The notes below the pieces were generated by a model. That model was not told the origin of the DNA. It saw nothing but the letters and a program-made list of their open reading frames with translations, and did no database searches. Positions 52,546 through 64,000 of a stretch of DNA of 64,000 nucleotides are shown one piece after another. Source of the stretch: Dipetalonema caudispina (taxonomy: Eukaryota > Nematoda > Chromadorea > Rhabditida > Onchocercidae); NCBI GenBank assembly GCA_013365325.1, contig JABVXV010000297.1:3604-67603 (forward strand), written 5' to 3'. Position numbers and translations under genes: made by a program. Position 1 is the stretch's first letter. The number at the start of each line of letters is the position of its first letter.

Positions 52546-55500
52546 ATGGAAATGTTTTATATGGTTGTCTTTTTCATCTTTTTCATTTCTGTACATTCCA
52601 ATCAATTGGATCATAAAAGTTTGCAACGACGATGTGATTCATTAAATGGAACAACATGTACATGTGCTGATCCGTTAGGTAAAATGATGGAAATGTTATC
52701 ATTGCTCGTTAACTTATAATTATAAATCAAAAACATAGAATATTTGGGATTGCGGATAATTAACATAATATTTTCGAATTCAATGTATTCATAGAGAAAG
52801 TCAAAATTTTTTTTGAACTTTATCTCTATCAAAAGTTATATAATTTTATGCTTTATGTTGAATTTGAAATTAAATTACAAAATTAAGCTTGAAAGTTGTT
52901 TCATTTATGCTTTAATGTCATAGTTTACATCTTTTAAAATTCATTCTTGCGGATCCAATGAAATGTCTTTGCAGTTCAATGGAAGAATGTTAAAGAGAAA
53001 ATTTTGAAAATTAATGAAATTTATCATGGCAAAGAAAAACTAATTTGTTACATTATCGAGTTTATCAATTATACGGAACATCATGTATAAACTATTTTTG
53101 AGTTATTAAGCATGAAAAATTAAAATTGTTATTTTTTTTTTTTTTTGCAAAATGAAAAAAGAAGATTAAAAAGACAAATTTTTATCATTTGAATTGCTTT
53201 TATAGCTTTTCTTTTATACTTTTTGATTTAAAAAAAAAAAAGTTAATAAATTATTTATTGAATAATTAAATTCAAATTTATTAGGATTTAGCAAATGATG
53301 CACAAAACTGTACACATCTGGAAGAACGTTATGATGTAAGCATGGAACCAGCATTATTTCTAACATTTCGAACTATGGAAGCATTAAATTTACACTTACA
53401 ACAAAATTTTGAAATTTATCAAACTCAAGAAATAGAAGCAACAACAGGATTATCATATGATCTGATTAATGGATTTTATTGGTTCAATACGACAGATGAA
53501 ATACATGAATCGATATTATCATTGATTAACCAAACCGATACCGCTGATTCATGTTTGAAATTTTTTCTAAGCTATAGTAAAGGTATATATTAAATTAATT
53601 TTTCTTGTTTGATCGTATTATGTGCTTCGATTATCAATTAATGACGAATAAGTTAAGCATTATTTAAATTTTATGTCTCACATAGAAGATAAACATGATA
53701 AGATCTTTTTTTAGAAACTTTTTTCCTACTCATAATTTTGGGTTAGTGAATTACGAGATGTTAAAAAATAAATTTTAAATCGACAGGTATTGCAGCATTT
53801 TATTTCATTTTTATCGAAAATTTCAAACTAAGATTACTAAAATAAAATACTTATTTGAAACGTTAGTTTTAAATTTTCGAAATTAAGAACTAATGTTTTA
53901 TAAAATGATATCCTTGAAAATATTTCTGCTGAAAAAAATCTTGCACTTTGTCTTGATAAAAGTTGAGGTTGAAAAATTTTAGTTTAACTTTGAAGTTCAT
54001 TAATTTTGATGTTTGCAAATTATTTTACAGAAAAAGGACCAATTTTAAAGGCAATTAAATGCGAAGCAAAGATATTACAATATATTCGTGTCTGCTATTA
54101 TGCTGTGGTATGGTATTCCTTGAACATTTAATAAGATGATTTTTTCAGAAGGTATTAATTAGCTGTTTAGGATAATCATGATTAACACTGGTAAGTACGG
54201 CAGGTACCAGAACCCTATACTATCTAAGTAGAGATTAATTTAGTTTTTTGATAGATCTCAAGAAATGATTGTTAAAATTGATTGCTGCAATGAAATAGAT
54301 GATAATACTGATAACTTATGAGTAACGCGATAATAATAATAGCTGATAACAAAGACTTGTCTATTCATTTATTGCAGTAATGTTGAATCAGGTAGAACTT
54401 CGATGAAGCTTTTAAAAAAAGCTTACTGTACTAACCTTAGGTAACTTTATTCGTTAGGTTGCAGTTACTTTGTGATTTTAATAGCATTAGTGTCATTTCG
54501 GATTATTCAAACATTCGATTGAAATCTTCTACCTCTCATTGTCAAACTACAAAGTATGGTGAGTTGTAAAGTGATATTAATGATTATTATGATAATAGTT
54601 GCAGCAATACTGATAATAATGCAGCAATCGTTTTGATAGCAAATATATCAAAAGATATAAAATAAATCTTATTTCAAGGATTATATCAAACCAATATCAG
54701 AAATGATTGATAAGACGAGCTTTCAATTGAAGAAAGGAAATTTCGCCAAAATTGAAAATGTAAATAATATGCCTACTGATATCACTGGATCAAATTTAAC
54801 AGGTACGAAAAGTAAACGAATAATTTGCATGTATAAGAATAACAAAAAGTAATGTTGTTGAAAAAATTTTTCTTCACTGTGGTAATGATAATAATAACAT
54901 GACTAAATTTAATGGATAAAATTAAATTCATTTTGATAAATATTTTAAAAAATTTGTGATACAAAATGTTGAAGGTTTGATTTAGAATGAACAGAATTAA
55001 AACTTCAAATTCTGCTACTGTCACTTCTTTGATTTGTATGAGAGTGAAGTTACTACTTTACAATTTGATTATAATGAAGCTTGAAGTAGAAATTCTTCTG
55101 TCTAACATTGATTTAATTCTTGATTAAGTTATTAATTTTGAAAAGGTTTAGGAAATTGGTCTAATAAATGTCCTTATCTTTTATTTGCATATAATAGCAG
55201 GAAGATTTGCTATGTACCAGTTGTTAAATATTTCAAACGAATAGTAAGTTATTTGGTAACAAAATGGAAAATAATCTATTAAAATTCGCCTTGAACAAAA
55301 CATTAGATAAAATAATTTTAAGTATTCCGGCAAAAAAAAAAAAGAAGTAAAAAGTTTCCTTTTTTTTTTCTCATTTTTTCAGAAAATTTTCAGATTTCTT
55401 TTTTCGAGTTCACTTGAAAATTACTTTCTCCGAGCATTTCCTTCATTCTAATCGTAAAGTTTGCATCTTCCAACAGTCGCACTCTCCGAATAGCTAATTC

Positions 55501-58500
55501 AATTTTGTAGTAATATGATAACTTTAGAATTTTAACCCTTTTAAAATACCTCATTCTCTAACATTTATCCAATGCTTTGTTTCAGATAGAAACAGATCAA
55601 TTCTAATAGAATAGGATAGATGAAATTGAAAGTTAATTTATGCATAACATCAAATTAGTAATGATAAAAATTTTGAAAATTTAGGAATCATTGCAGTATA
55701 ATTTGGTAAATAAAATGTGTCCCAAGAAATTTTCATGGATAAGTGCTCGTATACGTAATCGCAAGCAAATTTCAACACTAAGAAATTTCACAGAATGTTA
55801 TATTTTCATAACTTTTCATTTCTTTTCTTATCTAATTAGTTTTTTTTCATTGTTACGAAATGAACAGAAAACTACGAATGATATTTAATGTTAGATTGAA
55901 AATAGTAACAGAATAAAGTATATGACTTTGGCTAACTAATAATTAATTAATTGGTTAATTAATCGTTAATTTTCAGCATTTTTGAAAGTAAATGAAATTC
56001 ATGCGAAACGTGTACCAATATTAACCGGTTTAATTCATATGCGAGGAATGGGTTTTATTTGGACATCCGGTAATAACGGATCATACCTGAATTCATGGGA
56101 TTCAAATTATGATAGCTTATACGATGAAATGCCATTTTGGATTGACCCAACATTTCATCCATATTTAAACACAACCGAAATACATTGCCATCGATTTGTC
56201 ATATGGACACGTTAGTTTTTGGATTCATTTAATAGTCTTATGAAAAATGAAATATGATCAAAAAATATTTCGCTAAAATTAAACTAATTATTTTTGTTCA
56301 TTTAAATATATTAGCAGCTTTTAAATAAAGCAAAACAAACTATTGACGTAAATTTTCAAAAATTTGAAGGAAAATTTAGTCAACTTAAAGTATCCTTATT
56401 ATTATTTTTTTTTTTTTCTCTTAGATACCAATGATAATTACGTACGTGCAATACCTTGCGAATATCCAACAAATATTAAATTGGTATTATGCGAATACGA
56501 TGTGGTAATTTTGAAAATAAATTTAATAATGAAACTTTGTAAGAGTAATTGATAGGTTAATTGTGATATGTTGGAAAAGTTGTATTAATTGATTGATTTG
56601 TATGATATGAAGATTTATTGTAAGGTAATTTTCATCAATAATATAGATCTTGAAGAAATTATAAGTAAGCTTATAGGCAAAGAATCTAAGTGTATCGAAT
56701 TAGCAAATTAAAATTTTTCTGGTAATTGATTTTTCAAATCAAAAAAAAGAAAAACAAAGGAAAGTTGAGCATTTATGATAATTGTTTAATTTTTATAACC
56801 GAAAGAATAAAAACGTTAAAAATACTTAAATAATTAATCAGTTTTGTTAAGAAATAATTCCTGAAAGGGCATTACTTAAAAGATAAATATTATTGCTAAT
56901 TTATATAAGTACAGATAGCATCATTAAATTACGATTACAATTAAACAATTGTTTTCTTTCAGAAAATCTGAACAGTTTATTATTAATCATTGCATAATAT
57001 CAGTAACAAACAATGCATACTTGGCATATTTTATTAATTTCTGAAAAAATAAATAAATAAATATTGTACGATGAAATTATTCCATTGAATTATGTTTTCA
57101 TCAAATAAATATGATGCAAAATTTTTAGTATTATATTCATTTCCGTGAAATGATATCAAACTTAAGCAGAAAATAAAAGAATGAAATTTATTTGAGAATA
57201 ATGTTTAAATGTAATGTTATATTATACAAATGAAAGAGTAGAAAAAGTGATTAGCGATTTTAAGGTACAGGTATAATGAGTGTTAAGAAGAATGAGCTGA
57301 TAGATAGGTAGGTATCATTGAACAGAACAAGCTAACGAATTTGTTGTAATTTGAATAACAGGATAGTATGGTTGATTAAATGATTAGAAAAGAAAACTGG
57401 ATGGCAAAAATGACGAAAAATGATGGAATAAATTTTTGTAAACGATATCTGATGATATGCAAACAAAAATGATATTCATAAGAAATAAAATAGTTATATA
57501 TGTGTTAGCGATATGGAAATTATGATAGAATTTATTGTATCATTAAAAAAAATAAAGAAAAGCAGAAAACGAAAATAAAAATATTTCCTGGCACATAGAA
57601 ATATGCAAATATCGATATGAATGAATGAATGAATTTTGACAAATTACAAAAATTATGAATTACTAAAAGGTAAGAAAAAAAAAATGAATGAAAATAAAGA
57701 TAAATCGATGGATATAAGTAAATTTAGATGGAGAAAATTTTTACATAAATTTAACTTTAAAGTTTTTCAAAATTAACAAAGTAAACAATTATGTCTTCTT
57801 TCGCATAATTTCTATGATATTAAAATTATTTCGCATATATAAAAGTGAGGCAAGTTTGAAGAAATGTTTCATTGTTAATTTCATATATTATTGTATTAAT
57901 ATTTGAAATGAGATGGTTCATTTCAATTATTTGCATATTCTGGATGGTAATGCATAAAGGAATTAATCAAGAAATACAGGAATTGATTGATTTTAAACGT
58001 TAGCATTTTCTTCATATATTTCTCTGACAAGAAAATATTTGCTTAATTGGATGAAATGCAGCTAATTTAATTTAAATTTATTTGCAATATTTTTAAGGTT
58101 TTGAAGAATATTCTTCTACTGCAAGTGAAGTATGACATATACATTTATTTATTTACTTATTCAACCTTATACTGAATGCATTTTTTAAATAATTTATATT
58201 GCAAAGATTAACCGAAAAAGGTCAACAGTATTAATCTTTGATTTCTTCACTAAATTATACACCTAGCAAGAAAGGGCGATATATTATTAGATAACGTATT
58301 GAAGTATGAAATGAGATATTAAATTGATTATTATGAAGATATCCGATATTAAAAGTAGAAAGAACAGTAAATAAGATGGCTTGCTGAAATTCAAATTCAG
58401 AAATAAAGTTTTAAACAAATCATTCTTTGTCATGTTTCAGGTGATCCATGTAAAGGTAACTTCACATTCACATTATATGATAGCAACTACAAGCTTTGTT

Positions 58501-61500
58501 ACGCAGTGTTAGAATTATCACAGGTAGATTATGGATCGCTTTTCCATCCACTTTTTTTCTATATGATCAATTAGTCTTCGAACAGATCATAATGGATAAA
58601 TGAAAGACACAAAGGTCTCGAAATTCTCAAAATGTTTCCCTGAAATTCATATAATTAATATTTGATCAACAATTTGAGTGAAAGTATTGTGACTGATTTT
58701 CTCGATCAATTTTATCATTTATGACATATTTGTGCATGAAATATATTTATATATATATCTTAGATGCCAGCTTGGACAGATGATCGATGTTTAACCATGG
58801 ATAAAACAAATTCTTTAGTTCATGAAGCAAAAATTCTTGATGAAAGAATGTTTTATAGGATTTTTGATACTTTGCAAAAAGGTTTTTTAATATGCTAAAA
58901 TATTTTATGATTAATTTTAATGGCTAAAAAAAGCGAAAACTTAATGTGTCAATTTAATTGGTTGTTTTCTGTTTGTCTATTCATACTACTAATCGTTGTA
59001 TCTTTAAATTTAAAATATTTTACATCAATTAATCTTATTCAAAACAGATAGCATTCAGTATTTTAATAATTTCATATTACAATTTATGAATTTATTTCTT
59101 ATCGAATAATTCAAATTACTTTTTGAAATTATGTTGTATTATGATGCTTGTTTGTTTTTGGAAAGCTTATCGAGCATATTTGATAGTATTTTTGAGTAAA
59201 TTTTTATTTCTTTAATAAAGTCACCAAAAGAATAATCATTTGCAGAAAAATCTGCATTCTCAAATGGATCAATGGAAGTTCTAATCGGTATAACCTATCG
59301 TCGTGGTGATGGTTTTCGTTGGATGGATGGTAGTGCACCGAATGATTTAAGTTTTTTGAAATTTAATCCAATCGATAATTTGGATGATGAGGATAATCTA
59401 ATGGAAAACTATTGCTTCCAATTTTCAATCATTGTTGGTAAGTGAACATCCAACTTTTTTTCTACATAATCAAATATGAATCAGATTTAAATTCCAGAAT
59501 CGAAATTTTAACATGCTGATTGTGGTGCAAATAGAATATCTTTTTTTTTTTATAACTAACAAATTTTTCTTACCCAATCTTTTTTACACTTACAGTGAAT
59601 ACTATAAGATATTTAAGAAGCAAAAAAGGTGTCAAAAAAATATGATGAATTTACTGAAAATATGATGAATTTAAATGAAACAATACAAATTGAATAATTT
59701 GCTTTTAGATAAAAATGCAAAAGATGGTTATGGAACAAAATGGTCAGAATGTGATGGAAAAGTTTCTATTGAATATCAAAAAAAATCAATTTATTTACTC
59801 TGCTCATATAGTAAAGTATAAAATTTCTCATAATCATATCGTATATTGATCAAACCTTCACCAGCATCCATCCTTCATGAACCGGTTATTGATCAGTAAG
59901 GCAGAAATTGCATCGAGAAAGTTGACAATCCGGAAAAGGAAGATGAAATTGTTTGATATGACAATATGATGGATTTATCCATTAGATAATTTCGATGATT
60001 TATCATAACATTTCAGGATGGTGAAATTCAGGAAATGGATCAAAGACGTATATATTTTTTTTCTGGTTTCATCTTTTTATTCATGGAAAAAAAAATTCTT
60101 TTCAATTAGTCATAATCTTTAAAAAGAAAATGATACATTTCAAATCATTTCAAATTCTAGCCAAACAAAAAGAATGTCGAAGAAATGAAATACCGGTAGA
60201 AATCAATGGAACACATTTGTGTTATGTGCATCTTGTTAACACTTTCATGGTAATATTAATTTCGGAACAAGTGTAATTAAATTTGTTATGCATAAAAGCA
60301 GAAAAATGAAATTTTTTGCAAAAATACAACAATAAAAAAAGTAAATAATTTGTGATTAGGGGAGAAATCGAAACTATTAACTAATTAAAAACAAATAAAC
60401 GACAAATTGTTTGATTAACAAAATTTCCCCCTCGATAAGTAAAAACATTACTTCTTATATTTGATTGGAAATTTTTTTTTTTACTTCAATTACTAAACTT
60501 AATTTGATAAGCATTTTAATTCATTTTATTCGCCATTTCTTTTTGTTAAACTTAAATTTCAGACGGATAACATGACAAATGCTGACATTGATTTATGTCA
60601 TGAATATTCAAATGAATATGGACGTGAAACAGAACGATGGAATCAACTTTCACCAGCTGCTGTATCAACTAAAAATTTGTTACGATTATTGCATGAAAAA
60701 ATTGTATCCGGTTAATTGTTTCATGATCGAACTTAAAATTTGATCTAAAAATTGATTTCAATGAAATATCATCGATAGCTTCAAGAACAAATTTCATTTT
60801 GTCATCCTTTTTTTGAAATAGAAAAATGAAATTTATCCGCAATGGAATTAAACGCATCATACGCAGTGCATTTTAGTAAATTTACCTGTTACTTCTGATT
60901 ATATATGGAACACTGTCTGTTTTCGAAGTATTTTTTCTATGCCTTTGTTAGAGTTTTAATTGAAATTTCTGAAATTTTTCATCATCAAAAATTAGAAACA
61001 AAAATGATACGAAGTAAAGTGATCTTAAAAATTGTACAAAAAACAAAAAAAATTGACAAAAAATTAATTTTGACTTCAATATTTGAAAATCGTTTGAATT
61101 AATTTTGTATTATCATAGTTACAAAATAAAGGTTAAAAGATAAAGCTTTCTTTATTTCTCTAATCTTATTATCAATTTTTCAAATTTCAGTTCATCGTCA
61201 ATTCGAAAAACGAACTCATGGACTTTTGATCGGTTTAATCTATCTGTACAATGAGTACCAATGGAAGGATGGTATTTCGGTTGTACATTCATCATTGGAA
61301 AGTTTAATTGCTGGGATAACTGCTAACGGGGAATGTTATCGTTTTATGCTATTTCAATGTAAACATAATTTTTAAATTTTCATTTCATAGAAATAATCAT
61401 TCCATAAAATTACTCAAAAGTTTATTTCCACAGTATTTTATGAGTGTTCGATGAGATATTTGCTGATTAAATGCATGAATATTATGCTATGCAAGTAATT

Positions 61501-63211
61501 AATTAGTTGGAATTGAAATTTTAAACAAAATAGATTTAAAATATTTATTGTAATCATTTTTATATCTCATGTAGAATATTTTACAGAATTAAAAAAAAAA
61601 AAAATGTTATGATATTTTTTCTTTTAGATTTGAAAATTTGGATAATGAGAAATAATCGAATACTTGATTAATTTGTAAAAATTATAATTAAAGATTTAGA
61701 AAAAGAATTATAATTAAAGAGAAGGAATGAAATATGTAAAGTGTAATATTATAGTGTTTTATCTTATCATTAAAGATGATGATAATGCAATCAATACATT
61801 ATTATGAGTTTTTATTAATATTTTATGCTACAAAATAGCAAATTCATTTATGTAATAATATTTTAGCTGTTCCTGATTATATGGTACCAATACCATGCAG
61901 TGGTAAAGTAGTCACTTATGATATACTTTGCAAATATGTTAGTATTTTCATCTTTTGCTTGTTTTTTCCTTGAATCATTTAATTATATCGAAATGGGTAA
62001 ATTAGGTTATTTTTATTTACTTTAAAGGTTACTTTTTTAGTAAAGGTTACTTTGCCTTTTATCACTAATTAATCAGCCGAAACCAAATCCAATTAATAAT
62101 TAATTAAGGTAGTCAGAAAAGAAATTCACAAAACAATTTATTCATTTCATTTTGACATTTATGAATGGAGAAGATGACGTATGTGTTTAATAAATCTACT
62201 CACATAGGCTTCGGCATTTGAATATTTCATCAAAATGATCATCGCCGATCAATACTTGATAGCGACTCCTCGACTTACTTGAATATATCTTTAATATAGT
62301 CCGTAACATCATTTCGTCTTGCTTTAGACGGAATTATCCGTTGAAACTTCCACATTGCAACGACATTAAGATCAGATTTTTCTAAAATTAATTGATGGAA
62401 TCGCCCAATCAGTCTTTGGACATCTTTTTCCATAATAATTAATATTAATGAATTAAAAAATTTACGTTCAAATAGTAATGACCAAAGTGAGAATTATCAA
62501 AGAAATCGGAATAATTATATTTGAAACAACATATTACTTCATATAGAATTAATTACCGAAATTCCAGATTTTAATTCCAGAAATGAAACTTTCTCTTGAA
62601 TGTTTACTTTTACTTTCATTCTTTGGATATTTTATAAATAATCTTTGTAGATTCTTGATAACGATCCCGATGAAACTTCCGATATAATTAAAAATGAATT
62701 GATAGAAGAAATTAAAGCATTGATCGATCTGGAACCAGAAAACGATGCTATTAGTATGTATATTTTATCAATTAACATTTATTGTTAACAACATTTGACA
62801 TAAAGAAATTTGTGAGAGAAAGAAAGAAAAAAGTATGAAATAAAAGATAGATCGAATTGCAGGAAAAATTTTTAAAAAAGTATAAATATCTTTTAAATAG
62901 ACATATAAATATTTTGAAGAAATCAGATAAACCAAAGTTTCACTTCTTTCAAATCAAAAATAAAAATTTCGAAGTTATTTATCTGAAAAAACTGAAATCT
63001 CAAAAAAAGAAAACGAATTGATTGATTAATTACCAACATATTGAAGTGCTGTTTTTACATAAGATACCAATTTTAAAATCTTTCAGTTTGACTTTCTACT
63101 TTTTCAGAAAATAATGCAAAATCTGGGCGAACTAATTTATTAGCAACTCTATTTTTCACGTCAATCACCATTGATGTCATTTACATCCATGGAAGCAGAA
63201 ATAATGAATGA
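52546..63211 (+). CDS. Secreted multi-domain C-type-lectin-like protein (~779 aa)
   Basis: Exons 52546-52678, 52975-53084, 53285-53582, 54031-54107, 54465-54558, 54701-54802, 55977-56210, 56425-56538, 58441-58523, 58764-58881, 59246-59437, 59709-59810, 60161-60249, 60563-60710, 61191-61358, 61867-61937, 62651-62753 and 63108-63211; phases match, 2340 nt. A signal peptide (MEMFYMVVFFIFFISVHS) precedes four divergent CTLDs (about residues 70-205, 207-378, 400-552, 558-711). Each shows an early Cys pair (LICY, LLCD, KLCY, HLCY plus a second Cys), a core strand-turn such as VLIGITYRRGDGFRWMDG, and a closing C-x(10-14)-C such as IPCEYPTNIKLVLCEY. Canonical EPN/QPD sugar-binding triplets are not seen. 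Exon 54465-54558 is chosen because without it domain 2 lacks its first cysteines. The alternative (54679-54802 directly) gives 755 aa. The last two exons resemble a truncated fifth domain. Confidence 0.8.
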
Positions 63212-63433
63212 TTTAATTATGATGAAATTTTCTCAAATTATCTTTTTAAAATGATAGAATGAAAACTTTACATACTCAATCGAAGTGTTTGTCTCGATAA
63301 AATTTAAACAGTTTATGTTTTTGATAAAAGTATCTTTATCATAACCATATTTACCTGAAAGGTAATCAATGATAATTTATGAGCTTACATTTTATTTGTT
63401 GATATTTCCTGTCAAATTACACAAATATTCTAG
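63212..63433 (+). pseudogene. Apparent decayed continuation of a fifth CTLD
   Basis: Reading on in frame past the stop at 63209 gives a segment (FNYDEIFSNYLFKMIE), another stop, then a Cys-containing bit (NRSVCLDKI). In the intact domains the corresponding place holds Asn/Tyr/Asp-rich text followed by a cysteine. The resemblance is weak but in register, so a broken exon is plausible. It could equally be 3' UTR. Confidence 0.35.
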
Positions 63434-63562
63434 CCGATTTTATCGATGAGTAAGAGAAGTAAACTTTTTGATCCACATTTAATCTTCCCATGTGACAGTC
63501 AAACGTTTATTTTATGCGAACTTTGTCCTTTTACAACACTTCCAGATTATCTTCGTGATTGA
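63434..63562 (+). pseudogene. Orphaned closing cassette of a fifth CTLD
   Basis: After a TATTCTAG acceptor there is an open frame of 42 codons whose middle (LIFPCDSQTFILCEL) matches the closing two-cysteine cassette of the other domains (IPC...LCEY, IPC...LCKY). Directly upstream sequence has in-frame stops. It could be rescued only by a GTCATT donor at 63176 inside the last exon, which joins in phase but drops the domain's core turn. Relic or alternative last exon. Confidence 0.5.
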
Positions 63563-64000
63563 TCCTCACTATTCCAACTTACAGGTGCATCTACTTGTGC
63601 CATTTTTCAGTAACTTTCAGATGATCAATTAAGTAATCATAATTTTCTTTTCGGATACTAAACGATAATATGTGATATTTATGCATTATCAGGGAAGCAA
63701 GGAAGTAATAAATGACCGTAACCATATAAGTCATAATGGAAGTATGTATCTGTAATATTCAAAAAATAATTCCCAAAAAATATCAGTATTTTGCATTTTT
63801 CGATGTATAATATTTCTAGAAGTGGTTAAAGGTCGAACTCTATCATTACTCGTATCTGTTCCTGGAAATCTCACCAATTAGCTCTTCACTTCATTTGTAA
63901 TACCAATGCAATTAGTATTTTAATCAAATTATACAAGAATTTTCATCAATTGATGATTAATTGATGTCCGGTGCGGTTGTGTTTATCGTTTTTCTCGTTG
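63563..64000. other. Window end, no gene seen
   Basis: 3' flank of the lectin-like gene; stops in all frames, no recognisable exon. Confidence 0.6.

Noticed and set aside
59709..59821. Ending the lectin-like gene at TAA 59819
   Set aside because: A better GTAAAG donor at 59811 joins in phase to the fourth CTLD, so the array continues.
1..64000. CRISPR arrays, prokaryotic operons, Wolbachia-type insertions, intact transposons
   Set aside because: No regularly spaced repeats, no dense intron-free gene runs, and no transposase or reverse-transcriptase coding sequence were recognised.

Overview
The window looks like nuclear DNA of a nematode, most likely a spirurid/filarial (clade III) species. 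It is AT-rich and full of homopolymer tracts. Genes have many small exons, introns start GT and end in TTTCAG-type acceptors, and most first ATGs lie a few bases after a TTTCAG/TTATAG-like site of the kind used for spliced-leader trans-splicing. The species assignment is inference; nothing in the window names a species.

Twelve protein genes and one tRNA were rebuilt exon by exon. For every gene I checked that exon phases match at each junction and that the summed coding length is a multiple of three. On the left: a small secreted cystatin-like protein (+), a 3.8 kb non-coding stretch, importin beta (-, 19 exons), then head-to-head UFD1 (+). The middle holds an orphan Arg-rich membrane protein (+), tRNA-Asp(GTC), ribosomal protein L22 (-), a CCDC115/Vma22-like V-ATPase assembly factor (-), a Golgi PAP phosphatase of the BPNT2/gPAPP type (-), and head-to-head an orphan secreted acidic protein (+). 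On the right: a type I membrane glycoprotein with a LolA/ependymin-like segment (+), mitochondrial ribosomal protein L15 (+), GCNA (- ; acidic disordered N-terminus, SprT protease, zinc finger, HMG-like C-terminus), and head-to-head a long secreted protein built of degenerate C-type-lectin-like domains (+).

No operon is evident: same-strand neighbours are more than 1 kb apart. The housekeeping genes (nuclear import, ERAD segregase adaptor, cytosolic and mitochondrial ribosome, V-ATPase assembly, sulfation by-product clearance, DNA-protein crosslink repair) are unrelated in pathway and are interspersed with lineage-specific secreted or membrane genes.

The most novel material is the lectin-like gene at 52546-63211, with four complete divergent domains and a fifth that appears broken by in-frame stops while its last cassette (63434-63562) remains readable. 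The four other orphan or fast-evolving secreted/membrane genes are also worth attention.
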